6,056 nt of DNA. Origin: Jiangellaceae bacterium (GTDB lineage: Bacteria > Actinomycetota > Actinomycetes > Jiangellales > Jiangellaceae). The position numbers were made by a program, and so were the translations under genes. Numbering within the stretch: the first letter of the stretch is position 1; every line of letters starts with the position of its first letter. Shown in pieces: positions 1 to 6,056 of this stretch. The DNA lies in NCBI GenBank assembly GCA_030146385.1, contig JASLBX010000100.1, forward strand, positions 1-6,056. Direction: 5' to 3'. Under the pieces are notes generated by a model that did no database searches, had not been told where the DNA came from, and saw nothing but the letters and a program-made list of their open reading frames with translations.

Positions 1-171
1 GTCCTCGATCGAGACGACCGTGGCGAACAGCCCGGCCCCGGTCATGACTTTCGATCCGGGAGCCAGGGTGGACTGCAGCTCGGCCATTTGCTTGCGCTGG
101 CGCTGCTGCGGGCGGATGAGCAGGAGATAGAAGACGGCGAGCAGAAGGAGTGGGAGGAGGAGTGCTTCCAT
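1..171 (-). CDS. yajC: YajC, Sec translocase accessory subunit (partial, C-terminus cut by window edge)
   Basis: The N-terminal 57 residues are visible; the gene runs off the left edge. The protein opens with a short N-terminus and one hydrophobic helix (about residues 4-19, rich in Leu), followed at once by the basic segment RPQQRQRKQ (20-28). That helix plus RPQQ-type motif is the hallmark of YajC. The next part (about 38-57, with PGSKVMTGAGLFATV) matches the start of the conserved cytoplasmic domain. YajC is a small single-pass membrane protein that associates with SecD-SecF and supports protein export through SecYEG. It lies 65 bp downstream of ruvB on the same strand, the usual actinobacterial arrangement, with secD expected beyond the window. 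The ATG start is preceded by AAGGA at a rather long 12-nt spacing. Identity is confident; the C-terminus cannot be assessed. Confidence 0.9.
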   Translation of the reverse strand, partial: MEALLLPLLLLAVFYLLLIRPQQRQRKQMAELQSTLAPGSKVMTGAGLFATVVSIED

Positions 172-213
172 GAGCTTCGCAAATCCTTGGAGAGGCTGGA
201 CGTGGGCCTTACC

Positions 214-244
214 TGTATAGCAACCGCCCGCGCATTCTAGTCAT
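214..244 (-). promoter_or_regulatory. Possible weak promoter for yajC
   Basis: Reading the minus strand, TATACA (214-219) is a reasonable -10 hexamer. ATGACT (239-244), inside the last codons of ruvB, is a four-of-six match to a -35 hexamer at a long 19-bp spacing. Transcription would start about 207, leaving a short leader before yajC. The elements are imperfect, and yajC could equally be read through from ruvB, so this is only a candidate. Confidence 0.25.
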
Positions 245-1307
245 CTTGCGAGAACAGGTCAGGCAGTGCATCCTCCCCTGGCGTGCCGAACGGCGAGTGA
301 CGGGGCTCCGCGAGGCCGAGGTGCCGCCACGCCGCGGGGGTCGCGACTCGGCCGCGGGGCGTCCGGGCGAGCAGGCCGGCGCGGACCAGGAACGGCTCAG
401 CGACCTCCTCGACGGTCTCGCGCTCCTCACCCACGGCTACCGCGAGCGTCCCGAGCCCGATGGGACCGCCGGAGAACCGGCGGCACAGGGCGTCGAGGAC
501 GGCGCGGTCCAGGCGGTCCAGCCCGGCTTCGTCGACCTCGTAGACCTCGAGCGCGGCTCGAGCGATGTCTCCGGTGACCACTCCGTCGGCACGAACCTCG
601 GCGTAGTCGCGGACCCGGCGCAGCAGCCGGTTCGCAATACGCGGCGTCCCACGTGACCGTCCCGCGATCTCGCTGGCACCGTCGGGACGGAGCGGGACGT
701 CGAGCAGCCGCGCGGACCGGACCAGGACGAGCTCGAGTTCGGCCGGCTCGTAGAGCTCCAGATGCCCGGTGAACCCGAAGCGGTCGCGCAACGGCCCGGG
801 GAGGAGGCCGGTGCGCGTCGTGGCGCCCACCAGGGTGAACGGCGGCAACTCGAGTGGGATCGCGGTCGCGCCCGGGCCCTTGCCCACAACCACGTCGACC
901 CGGAAGTCCTCCATGGCGGTGTAGAGCATCTCTTCGGCGGGACGGGCCATCCGGTGGATCTCGTCGAAGAACAGCACGTCGCCTTCGGCCACCGAGGACA
1001 GGATCGCGGCGAGGTCGCCGGCGTGCTGGATCGCCGGCCCGCTGGTGATGCGCAGCGGCACCTCCATTTCGGCTGAAATGATCATGGCGAGTGTCGTCTT
1101 CCCAAGGCCCGGAGGGCCGGAGAGCAGGACGTGATCTGCGGGACGTCCACGGGAGCGGGCGGCTTCGAGCATGAGCGAGAGCTGCTCGCGCAACCTCTCC
1201 TGGCCGACGAACTCGGTGAGCGTGCGCGGGCGCAGGGCACCTTCGAGCGCGCGTTCTTCCGGCCCGGCGTCGCGGCCGACCAAACGGGTGATCGTCTCGT
1301 CGGTCAT
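237..1307 (-). CDS. ruvB: RuvB, Holliday junction branch-migration ATPase
   Basis: The complete protein has 356 residues, normal for RuvB. It is the AAA+ motor that forms hexameric rings on both sides of a RuvA-bound Holliday junction and pumps DNA to move the branch point. In order: the N-terminal [11 protein letters not shown] segment (27-36), Walker A GPPGLGKT (64-71), Walker B with FFDEIH (113-118), sensor 1 GATTR (161-165), the arginine-finger region LRDRFG (173-178, finger probably R174), and the sensor 2 region [12 protein letters not shown] (220-231, R223). A C-terminal winged-helix domain follows (about 265-330, with [10 protein letters not shown]). All ATPase residues are present. 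The ATG start overlaps the ruvA stop as ATGA (4 bp). The upstream Shine-Dalgarno signal is weak, so translation is probably coupled to ruvA. The tail after about 335 is short and acidic, ending SQDD. Confidence 0.98.
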   Translation of the reverse strand: MTDETITRLVGRDAGPEERALEGALRPRTLTEFVGQERLREQLSLMLEAARSRGRPADHVLLSGPPGLGKTTLAMIISAEMEVPLRITSGPAIQHAGDLAAILSSVAEGDVLFFDEIHRMARPAEEMLYTAMEDFRVDVVVGKGPGATAIPLELPPFTLVGATTRTGLLPGPLRDRFGFTGHLELYEPAELELVLVRSARLLDVPLRPDGASEIAGRSRGTPRIANRLLRRVRDYAEVRADGVVTGDIARAALEVYEVDEAGLDRLDRAVLDALCRRFSGGPIGLGTLAVAVGEERETVEEVAEPFLVRAGLLARTPRGRVATPAAWRHLGLAEPRHSPFGTPGEDALPDLFSQDD

Positions 1308-1930
1308 GTCTTGGCCAGCGTACGCAGGGCCGCCTTCAGCAGAGTCGGGACGTCCGCCGGGTCGGCGCCGTCATCGACCATCGGAGCGACCTGGTCGACG
1401 GCCGCGTCGGCGTCCTTGGCTCCCCATCCGAGCCCGAGCAGTGCAGAGTGCACCTGGTCGCGCCAGGCTTCGGCGTGACTCGGGGTTGATGGCGCGGCGT
1501 GCCCGTTCATGGCGCCCGCGGCGACTGCCGGTGCCCCCAGCTTGTCCTTCAGCTCGATGACGATGCGCTGGGCGCCCTTCTTGCCGATTCCAGGCACCTT
1601 GGTCAGGGCGACCAGATCCTCGGTGGCGACGGCACCTCGCAGCGCGTCCGGGCTGTGCACGGCCAGCATGGCCTGGGCCAGCCGGGGGCCAACCCCGCTG
1701 GCCGTCTGCAGCAACTCGAAGACCGCCCGCTCATCCGCGTCCGAGAAGCCGTAGAGCGTCAGGGAGTCTTCGCGGACGACGAGGCTCGCGGCCAGGGTGG
1801 CCTCGGTGCCAACCTGGGTGGCGGCCGTCGTGGCGGGGGTGCAGTGCAGCGTCAGGCCGACTCCGCCAACGTCCACGACAACCTCGGTGCCGGTCACGGC
1901 GGCCACCTGGCCACGCACGTACGCGATCAT
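1304..1930 (-). CDS. ruvA: RuvA, Holliday junction-binding protein
   Basis: The protein has 208 residues, typical of RuvA. Tetramers of RuvA bind the four-way junction, hold it open and recruit RuvB. An OB-fold domain (about 1-62) begins MIAYVRG and contains the acidic pin region [10 protein letters not shown] (53-62, with E54 and D55 as the likely pin acids). Domain II carries two helix-hairpin-helix motifs, around GVGPRLA (79-85) and [11 protein letters not shown] (113-123). A low-complexity linker (about 132-153) leads to the C-terminal three-helix domain (about 154-208) that contacts RuvB. The reading frame is open further upstream, to 1993. I chose the ATG at 1930 because MIAYVRG is the conserved RuvA N-terminus, a strong GGGAGGGAG site lies 6 nt ahead, and it gives an ATGA overlap with the ruvC stop. 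Confidence 0.97.
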   Translation of the reverse strand: MIAYVRGQVAAVTGTEVVVDVGGVGLTLHCTPATTAATQVGTEATLAASLVVREDSLTLYGFSDADERAVFELLQTASGVGPRLAQAMLAVHSPDALRGAVATEDLVALTKVPGIGKKGAQRIVIELKDKLGAPAVAAGAMNGHAAPSTPSHAEAWRDQVHSALLGLGWGAKDADAAVDQVAPMVDDGADPADVPTLLKAALRTLAKT

Positions 1931-2451
1931 CTCGGTCTCCCTCCCGCCGCGGCCGCCGCTGCTTCCAGCCGGGCCTGGGCCGAGCCGCGCCACACCTGGC
2001 AGACGGCCAGTGCGAGCGCGTCGCTGGCGTCGGCCGGGCGCGGGCGGACGTCCAGCTTCAGCAGCCTGGTCACCATAGCGGCGACCTGTGCCTTGTCGGC
2101 GCGCCCGCTGCCGGTGACGGCGGCCTTGACCTCACTGGGCGTGTGCAGGACGACCGGCAGTCCGCGGCGGGCGGCTGTCAGCACCGCTACACCGCTGGCC
2201 TGGGCCGTCCCCATAACGGTGCGGACGTTGTGCTGGCTGAAGACCCGTTCGACGGCCACGGCGTCGGGCTCGTGGTGGGTGATCCAGCCGTCCACGGCTT
2301 GCTCGATCGTCACGAGCCGCTCCCCCAGTGGCATTCCGGCGGGCGTCCGGACGACATCGACCGCTACCAGCGACAGCGGCCGGCCCGGCTCGCCGTCGAC
2401 CATACCCAGACCACACCGGGTCAGCCCGGGGTCGACGCCCAACACGCGCAT
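1927..2451 (-). CDS. ruvC: RuvC, Holliday junction resolvase
   Basis: The complete protein has 174 residues, the usual RuvC length. It is a dimeric RNase H-fold endonuclease that makes paired nicks in Holliday junctions and works with the RuvAB motor. The four metal-binding acids are visible: D7 in [11 protein letters not shown]68 in AVERVF, and D141 and D144 in the DASDALALA motif. The FSQHN stretch after E68 and the TPSEVK motif (104-109) are also family features. The last 20 residues are Ala- and Arg-rich and less conserved. The gene begins the ruvCAB unit, and its stop overlaps the ruvA start by 4 bp. The ATG at 2451 has only a weak Shine-Dalgarno sequence (GAAAG-like). A LexA-type operator and a candidate promoter lie directly upstream, so SOS control is predicted. 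Confidence 0.97.
   Translation of the reverse strand: MRVLGVDPGLTRCGLGMVDGEPGRPLSLVAVDVVRTPAGMPLGERLVTIEQAVDGWITHHEPDAVAVERVFSQHNVRTVMGTAQASGVAVLTAARRGLPVVLHTPSEVKAAVTGSGRADKAQVAAMVTRLLKLDVRPRPADASDALALAVCQVWRGSAQARLEAAAAAAGGRPR
1937..1945 (-). promoter_or_regulatory. Ribosome binding site that fixes the ruvA start
   Basis: The minus-strand sequence GGGAGGGAG ends 6 nt before the ATG at 1930 and lies inside the final codons of ruvC. It supports the 208-residue RuvA start over the longer open frame that reaches 1993. Confidence 0.7.
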
Positions 2452-2470
2452 ATAGCCAGCTTTCGTGACA

Positions 2471-2484
2471 CGAACACCAGTTCG
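2471..2484. promoter_or_regulatory. LexA-type SOS box upstream of ruvC
   Basis: The sequence is CGAAC-ACCA-GTTCG, a perfect 5+4+5 palindrome. It matches the Gram-positive/actinobacterial LexA operator form CGAAC-N4-GTTCG without a mismatch. It lies 19 nt upstream of the ruvC start and would sit at the predicted transcription start, a position where bound LexA blocks transcription. ruvC is a known LexA target in mycobacteria, which fits. I noticed no second copy elsewhere in the window. LexA itself is not encoded here, so binding is inferred from motif and position. Confidence 0.85.
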
Positions 2485-2490
2485 CCGCTC

Positions 2491-2520
2491 ACGCTACCCC
2501 GCTGGCTCCGCGGCGGTCAG
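2491..2520 (-). promoter_or_regulatory. Candidate promoter of the ruvCAB operon
   Basis: On the minus strand CTGACC (2515-2520) resembles the TTGACC-type -35 hexamer. After 18 bp, TAGCGT (2491-2496) fits the TANNNT form of the actinobacterial -10. Transcription would begin near 2484, the edge of the LexA box. The -35 overlaps the TGA stop codon (2517-2519) of the preceding MFS gene. The agreement between promoter, operator and gene start is good, but the hexamers are imperfect. Confidence 0.45.
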
Positions 2521-3716
2521 GCCGACACGCCCGTCGCGGCGCGGCGTGCCGCGCTCCGCGAACCTGCCACCAGGGCGCCCACGCCCACGACGGCCACTGC
2601 CAGGCACAGGGTGACGAAGCTTCCGGACGCCACGACGATTCCGGCGAGCGGTGCGCCGCCGCCTGCGGCGATGCTCATCGCGACCTCGCCGGTGCCCTCG
2701 ACGCGCGGTCGGTCCGGAGCCGCGACGGAACCCGCCAGGACGGCACTCGCCCCGACCACCCCGGCGCTCCATCCCAAGCCGAGTAGGGCCAGGACGGCGG
2801 TCATCGCACCGGCGTGCGTCGTGTTCAGGATGGTTCCGGCGATGCCGGCGGCGATGACCAGCCCGCCACCGAGGGCGATCACGACATGATGCCCGGCCAC
2901 GTCCCCCAGCCGTCCCCACAGTGGGGCAGGGGCGAACATGCACACCACGTGGATGCTCACCACGGTGCCGACGATCGTCAGCCCGTGCCCGTGCTGTACC
3001 AGATGAACCGGAGCGATCGCCATCGTCGCCACCATGGCGAGGTTGGTCGCGGCGAGCACGATCAGCGCGCGTCGGGTTGTCGGTGTTGTGATGCGGATCG
3101 GGCTGCGCGGCTCCGGGGTTGGACGGTCGCCGCCGGTGCGTCGGCTGTCGCGCCCGAGCAGAATCGCCGCCAGGCCGAATGCCGGGATGGCGACCAGGTA
3201 CAGGCCGGCCACGCTGGGGAGGCCGGCTGCGTGGGCGAAGGCACCCGCTGGTCCGAGCAAGTTCGGTCCGGCAACTGCGCCGATCGCGGCCGCCGCCAGC
3301 ACCAGGCCCATCGTCCCGCCCCGATGGACGACACCCTCCGCTGCCGCATACCGCGTGAGGAACACCGCGGCGTTGGAGACGCCCAGCCCGGCGCTACCCG
3401 CGAGCAGGAGGCTCAGGCTCTGCATGCCGATCGCCGCCACCGTGGTCGCGGCGCCGAGCACGCCGACCAGGTATCCGGCGGCGAGCGCGGCCCGCCGTCC
3501 GGCTCGGTGGGTCCACCACGAGATCGCGAGCGCACCGAGCCCGGACCCGGCCACCAAGACACCCAGCGGCAGGCCGGCCGCCCGTGGACTTCCGGTGATC
3601 TCAGTCGCCGCTAGGGCGCCCGCTGTGCCACCCGCGGCCAGGCCGAGGCTACCGATCGCCGTCGCCACCGCCAGCCTGAGGACGGGGTTCGCTGTGTTCA
3701 GAGTGTTTGCCACCAC
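2517..3716 (-). CDS. MFS transporter, 12 transmembrane segments, probable efflux protein
   Basis: The complete protein has 399 residues, normal for a 12-helix major facilitator. Hydrophobic segments are near 14-37, 47-67, 76-96, 100-120, 135-155, 168-188, 217-237, 246-266, 277-297, 303-328, 345-365 and 367-385. A polar cytoplasmic loop (189-215) separates the two six-helix halves. The loop between helices 2 and 3 (WWTHRAGRRAAL, 67-78) is a degenerate motif A, and LWGRLGDVAGH (266-276) repeats it between helices 8 and 9. The segment with PVHLVQHGHG (236-245) recalls an actinobacterial group of MFS permeases usually annotated only as MFS transporters. The substrate is unknown; export of a toxic compound is a guess from the family and from the divergent LysR gene. 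The start is GTG at 3716, followed directly by a second GTG codon at 3713. The Shine-Dalgarno signal is poor and there is no in-frame start further upstream. It is 65 bp upstream of ruvC, with no clear terminator between them. Confidence 0.85.
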   Translation of the reverse strand: MVANTLNTANPVLRLAVATAIGSLGLAAGGTAGALAATEITGSPRAAGLPLGVLVAGSGLGALAISWWTHRAGRRAALAAGYLVGVLGAATTVAAIGMQSLSLLLAGSAGLGVSNAAVFLTRYAAAEGVVHRGGTMGLVLAAAAIGAVAGPNLLGPAGAFAHAAGLPSVAGLYLVAIPAFGLAAILLGRDSRRTGGDRPTPEPRSPIRITTPTTRRALIVLAATNLAMVATMAIAPVHLVQHGHGLTIVGTVVSIHVVCMFAPAPLWGRLGDVAGHHVVIALGGGLVIAAGIAGTILNTTHAGAMTAVLALLGLGWSAGVVGASAVLAGSVAAPDRPRVEGTGEVAMSIAAGGGAPLAGIVVASGSFVTLCLAVAVVGVGALVAGSRSAARRAATGVSA

Positions 3717-3760
3717 TCCAGCGTCGTGGAGCTTTGCGTCGGACGTCCAACACTTGTTCG

Positions 3761-3788
3761 ACTGTGATTAACTCCTCTGAGTTGTCAA
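3761..3788 (-). promoter_or_regulatory. Candidate promoter of the MFS gene
   Basis: The minus strand carries an exact TTGACA (3783-3788) as -35. After 16 bp comes CACAGT (3761-3766), a poor -10 with three of six matches. Transcription would start about 3754, giving a leader of roughly 38 nt before the GTG start. A weak -10 with a perfect -35 is typical of a promoter needing an activator, which would suit LysR control, but this is inference. Confidence 0.4.
3770..3783. promoter_or_regulatory. Inverted repeat in the lysR/MFS intergenic region, candidate LysR operator
   Basis: AACTC-CTCT-GAGTT is a perfect 5-bp dyad with a 4-nt centre. It is weakly extended outward by TGA (3765-3767) and TCA (3785-3787) if one base is skipped. 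It lies almost exactly between the candidate -35 and -10 of the MFS promoter and ends 17 nt before the lysR ATG. A T-N11-A spacing typical of LysR sites can be drawn across it (3768-3780). A regulator bound here could act on both genes, including its own. Confidence 0.4.
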
Positions 3789-3789
3789 T

Positions 3790-3795
3790 GGAAGG
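3790..3795 (+). promoter_or_regulatory. Ribosome binding site of the LysR gene
   Basis: GGAAGG ends 5 nt before the ATG at 3801 and supports that start. The ATG at 3788 is out of frame with the regulator. Confidence 0.65.
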
Positions 3796-3800
3796 TCCCC

Positions 3801-4781
3801 ATGGCCGACGATCTCGACCCGCGACTGCTGCGCCGGTTCCTCGCCGTCGCCGAGGAGCTCCATTTCGGGCGCGCTGCGGCCCGGCTGTTCATCGCGCAGC
3901 AGGCACTCAGCCGCGACATCGCCCGCCTCGAGCGCCAGCTCGGTGTCCAGCTGTTCGAGCGCTCGACCCGGCAGGTCACGCTGACCCCGGACGGCGAACG
4001 GTTCCGGCCCCAGGTCGCACGGCTGTTGGCGGTCCACGATGAAGTGCTCGCCTCGCTGCGCGGTACCCGGCGCCCGCTCGTCGTGGATGTCTTGCACGAC
4101 GGCTCGGCCGCGGCCCGTGTGCTCAGCTCCGCTCGTGATCGCGCAACCGGCCATGTCTTCGAAGCCCGGTTCCACGGCGGATTCGGGGCCGCGCTCACCG
4201 CGTTGCTCGCCGGCCGGGTCGACGTCGCGTTCGGACGGTGCCCGAAACATGCGCTGACGCCTAATCTCGTCCGGCGGTTCGTCCGGTTCGAACCGCTTGC
4301 ACTGCTGCTGCCGGACGATCACGCTTGGGCGTCCCGATCGGCGATCCCGATGGCCGACCTGCGCGGCATGACGATCGACACGAGTGCGGGCAACCCCGAC
4401 GCGCCGGAATGGGTGGAGCTCGGTGGGTTGCTGTTAGACGACTTCGCGGCCACCGCCGCGCCCGAGCACCATCCGGGCATGGCAGCGGTGGCAGCCGGCG
4501 GCGCCGACGAGACCGCCTATCACCTTCGTTCGACCGGATGGCCCATCTTGACGAGGGTGGACGTGCCGCCCGTGCCGCGGTCGGTGATCCTGCCTCTGGT
4601 GGACCCGGTGGCCCTGTACCCGTGGTCGATGGTGCACAGCCGCGCGCTCGACCATCCCGCCCTTGCCGAACTGGATCGGGCGGTAAGGCAGCTCGCCCCG
4701 ACTGAAGGTTGGTTGGACGTCCCTTCGTCCGCTTGGCTGGCGCCAGAAGACCGGGAACTGCTCAGCCGACTGCCTCCATGA
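3801..4781 (+). CDS. LysR-family transcriptional regulator
   Basis: The complete protein has 326 residues, slightly longer than the usual 290-310. The N-terminal winged helix-turn-helix spans about residues 8-67. It shows the LysR pattern [21 protein letters not shown] (partly at 9-29), then [16 protein letters not shown] (33-48), [15 protein letters not shown] (51-65). A linker helix (about 68-88) leads to a periplasmic-binding-protein-like effector domain (about 92-300), including [12 protein letters not shown] (134-145). The inducer cannot be read from the sequence. By family behaviour it should be a tetramer in the cytoplasm that binds the shared intergenic region, controls the divergent MFS gene and often represses itself. 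It is the only plus-strand gene in the window. Its last six codons and stop lie on the opposite strand of the last codons of yebC (20-bp convergent overlap). The tail after about 300 is proline- and tryptophan-containing and may be family-variable. Confidence 0.93.
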   Translation: MADDLDPRLLRRFLAVAEELHFGRAAARLFIAQQALSRDIARLERQLGVQLFERSTRQVTLTPDGERFRPQVARLLAVHDEVLASLRGTRRPLVVDVLHDGSAAARVLSSARDRATGHVFEARFHGGFGAALTALLAGRVDVAFGRCPKHALTPNLVRRFVRFEPLALLLPDDHAWASRSAIPMADLRGMTIDTSAGNPDAPEWVELGGLLLDDFAATAAPEHHPGMAAVAAGGADETAYHLRSTGWPILTRVDVPPVPRSVILPLVDPVALYPWSMVHSRALDHPALAELDRAVRQLAPTEGWLDVPSSAWLAPEDRELLSRLPP

Positions 4782-5523
4782 TCTCGTCGGACACGTCGAA
4801 GTTCGCGTACACGTTCTGCACGTCGTCGCTGTCCTCGAGCGTCTCGATGAGCCGGAAGATCTGCTTCGCGCCGTCCTCGTCGAGCTCGACCGTCACCGAC
4901 GGCACCCACGACGACTCGGCCGAGTCGTAGTCGAAGCCGGCGTTCTGCACGGCCGTCCGCACCGCTACCAGGTCAGTGGCTTCACTCCGGATCTCGAACG
5001 CCTCGCCGAGGTCCTCGACTTCCTCCGCGTCGGCGTCCAGCACAGCTTCGAGCACGTCATCCTCGGTGAGCGTCCGGTCGCCCTGCTCGCGCGGCACGAC
5101 GACGACGCCCTTGCGGCTGAACAGGTACGACACTGAGCCTGGGTCGGCCATGGAGCCGCCGTTGCGCGTCATCGCGATCCGCACCTCCGACGCCGCACGG
5201 TTGCGGTTGTCGGTCAGGCACTCGATCAGGACGGCCACGCCGTTCGGGCCGTACCCCTCATACATGATCGTCTGGTACTCAGCGGCGCCGGACTCCAGGC
5301 CGGCTCCCCGCTTGACGGCACGGTCGATGTTGTCGTTCGGGACCGACGACTTCTTGGCCTTCTGGATCGCGTCGTAGAGCGTCGGGTTGCCCTCAGGGTC
5401 GGCACCGCCGGTCCGCGCCGCCACCTCGATGTTCTTGATCAGCTTGGCGAACAGCTTGCCGCGCTTGGCGTCGACGACAGCCTTCTTGTGCTTGGTGGTG
5501 GCCCACTTGGAGTGGCCGGACAT
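4762..5523 (-). CDS. yebC: YebC/TACO1-family protein
   Basis: The complete protein has 253 residues, the standard YebC length. It starts with the invariant [14 protein letters not shown] (1-14), followed by [18 protein letters not shown] (20-37), [14 protein letters not shown] (60-73) and [10 protein letters not shown] (88-97). [13 protein letters not shown] (103-115) and the glycine-rich [15 protein letters not shown] (121-135) come next. Domain I (about 1-75) is a helical bundle, and domains II and III follow. The family was long annotated as transcriptional regulators. The mitochondrial member TACO1 is a translational activator, and recent work on bacterial members points to relief of ribosome stalling at proline-rich stretches, so a ribosomal role is the better guess. 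The stop of pdxT is 3 nt upstream, and AAGGAG sits 9 nt before the ATG inside the pdxT end, so the two are probably co-transcribed and coupled. The C-terminus ([13 protein letters not shown]) overlaps the convergent lysR gene. Confidence 0.97.
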   Translation of the reverse strand: MSGHSKWATTKHKKAVVDAKRGKLFAKLIKNIEVAARTGGADPEGNPTLYDAIQKAKKSSVPNDNIDRAVKRGAGLESGAAEYQTIMYEGYGPNGVAVLIECLTDNRNRAASEVRIAMTRNGGSMADPGSVSYLFSRKGVVVVPREQGDRTLTEDDVLEAVLDADAEEVEDLGEAFEIRSEATDLVAVRTAVQNAGFDYDSAESSWVPSVTVELDEDGAKQIFRLIETLEDSDDVQNVYANFDVSDEIMEAVG

Positions 5524-5526
5524 CGA

Positions 5527-6056
5527 CTAGAACTCCTTCACGATCTTCAAGAACAGGCTGTGCACCCGCAGGTCGCCGGTAAGCTCGGGGTGGAACGCCG
5601 TGGCGAGCAACGACCCCTGCTGAACCGCGACGATCCTACCCTTGGCCGGCCCGTCCGCCACGTCCGCGAGCACCTCGACGTCCGTACCGACCTGCTCAAC
5701 CCATGGTGCCCGAATGAAGACCGCGCGCACCGGCTCGTCACCGCCGGCGGCGGGAAAGTCCAGGTCGGCCTCGAACGAATCGACCTGCCGGCCGAACGCG
5801 TTGCGCCGGACCGTCATGTCGATGCCGCCGAGCGTCTGCTGGCCCTCGATGCCGCCTTCGATCCGGTCCGCGAGCAAGATCATCCCGGCGCAGGAGCCGT
5901 AGACCGGCATGCCGCGCTTGATCCGTTCGCGCAGCGGCTCGAACAGCTCGAAAGCGCGCAGCAGCTTGTCGATCGTGGTGGACTCGCCGCCCGGAATCAC
6001 CAACGCGTCGATCTGGTCGAGCTCGGTGGGCCGGCGGACGGCCGTCGTGCGGGCGC
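5527..6056 (-). CDS. pdxT: PdxT, glutaminase subunit of pyridoxal 5'-phosphate synthase (partial, N-terminus cut by window edge)
   Basis: The visible part is 175 residues; about 30 N-terminal residues, with the usual GVLALQGD motif, should lie beyond the right edge. The frame continues upstream of the first possible start codon (TTG at 6003) with [13 protein letters not shown], which aligns with known PdxT sequence, so that TTG is internal. PdxT is a class I glutamine amidotransferase. It releases ammonia from glutamine and passes it to PdxS, which builds the vitamin B6 coenzyme from ribose 5-phosphate and glyceraldehyde 3-phosphate. Visible motifs are [10 protein letters not shown], the nucleophile elbow YGSCAGMI with the catalytic Cys encoded at 5890-5892, RAPWVE, and the His-Glu pair in [15 protein letters not shown]. 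The triad is complete. pdxS is not in the window but is expected upstream. yebC follows after 3 nt. Confidence 0.96.
   Translation of the reverse strand, partial: ARTTAVRRPTELDQIDALVIPGGESTTIDKLLRAFELFEPLRERIKRGMPVYGSCAGMILLADRIEGGIEGQQTLGGIDMTVRRNAFGRQVDSFEADLDFPAAGGDEPVRAVFIRAPWVEQVGTDVEVLADVADGPAKGRIVAVQQGSLLATAFHPELTGDLRVHSLFLKIVKEF
5533..5538 (-). promoter_or_regulatory. Ribosome binding site of yebC inside the pdxT 3' end
   Basis: AAGGAG on the minus strand forms part of the last pdxT codons (V-K-E-F) and lies 9 nt before the yebC ATG. Ribosomes ending pdxT would sit on it, favouring coupled translation. Confidence 0.65.

Noticed and set aside
1931..1993. Longer RuvA with 21 extra N-terminal residues
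   Set aside because: The extension is a Gly/Arg/Ser-rich translation of the ruvC 3' end. The conserved RuvA start MIAYVRG and its ribosome binding site support 1930.
1499..2455. Long plus-strand open frame (318 codons) opposite ruvA and ruvC
   Set aside because: It lies antisense to two well-recognised genes. Its translation is low-complexity, with no recognisable family; long antisense frames are expected in high-GC DNA.
3738..3751. Near-palindrome GTCGGACGTCCAAC in the lysR/MFS intergenic region as an operator
   Set aside because: Its core GGACGTCC also occurs at about 1141, 1348, 2045 and 4715 inside coding sequence, so it is a frequent word here and not specific to the intergenic region.
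2143..3771. Several plus-strand frames of 245-266 codons opposite the MFS gene and ruvC
   Set aside because: They overlap one another, are rich in Arg, Ala, Pro and Gly, and oppose a clear membrane protein. No domain is seen.
4275..4295. Direct repeat CGGTTCG (4275, 4284) and the 12-bp palindrome CGGTTCGAACCG inside lysR, resembling a tRNA T-arm
   Set aside because: The flanking bases do not form a T stem and no acceptor or anticodon arm is present. The repeat is explained by the repeated Arg-Phe codons of the protein.
3768..4322. Minus-strand frame of 184 codons opposite the LysR gene
   Set aside because: It is antisense to a clear regulator and covers the intergenic promoter region; no family features.
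4715..4730. Hairpin GGACG-N6-CGTCC near the lysR 3' end as a terminator
   Set aside because: The stem is only 5 bp, lies about 50 bp before the stop codon, and has no T-run after it.
5527..6003. A complete 158-residue PdxT starting at TTG 6003
   Set aside because: The frame stays open to the window edge with sequence typical of PdxT before LVIPGGEST, so the real start lies outside the window.

Overview
The window reads as chromosomal DNA from a high-GC Gram-positive bacterium (Actinomycetota). Third codon positions are mostly G or C, and all the complete housekeeping proteins have actinobacterial character. On the minus strand the order pdxT - yebC - ruvC - ruvA - ruvB - yajC matches the well-known actinobacterial block that usually continues into secD/secF on one side and has pdxS on the other. 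Nothing here allows a genus to be named.

Layout from the right edge, in the direction most genes are transcribed. pdxT (5527-6056, N-terminus cut by the window) encodes the glutaminase of vitamin B6 synthesis. It is followed after only 3 nt by yebC (4762-5523), a TACO1/YebC-type protein. The conserved block is then interrupted by a divergently oriented pair: a LysR-type regulator on the plus strand (3801-4781) and a 12-helix MFS transporter on the minus strand (2517-3716). They share an 84-bp intergenic region with promoter-like and dyad elements. The minus-strand block resumes with ruvC (1927-2451), ruvA (1304-1930) and ruvB (237-1307), tightly coupled by two 4-bp ATGA overlaps. The partial yajC (1-171) follows after 65 bp.

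How the genes work together: RuvA and RuvB drive branch migration of Holliday junctions and RuvC cuts them. A perfect LexA-type SOS box (CGAAC-N4-GTTCG, 2471-2484) lies 19 nt upstream of ruvC, next to a plausible sigma-A-like promoter. The sequence therefore predicts DNA-damage control of ruvCAB. The LysR/MFS pair looks like a self-contained regulator-transporter module, probably an efflux system, placed between yebC and ruvC. At its lysR end it overlaps the 3' end of yebC by 20 bp, tail to tail. At its transporter end, the stop codon overlaps the predicted ruvC -35 element.

There is no gene-free stretch above 300 bases, and I see no tRNA, rRNA, CRISPR array, insertion sequence or phage gene. 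I found no convincing new multi-gene system. The points that most merit a second look are the placement of the LysR/MFS module, its overlaps at both ends, and the SOS operator.
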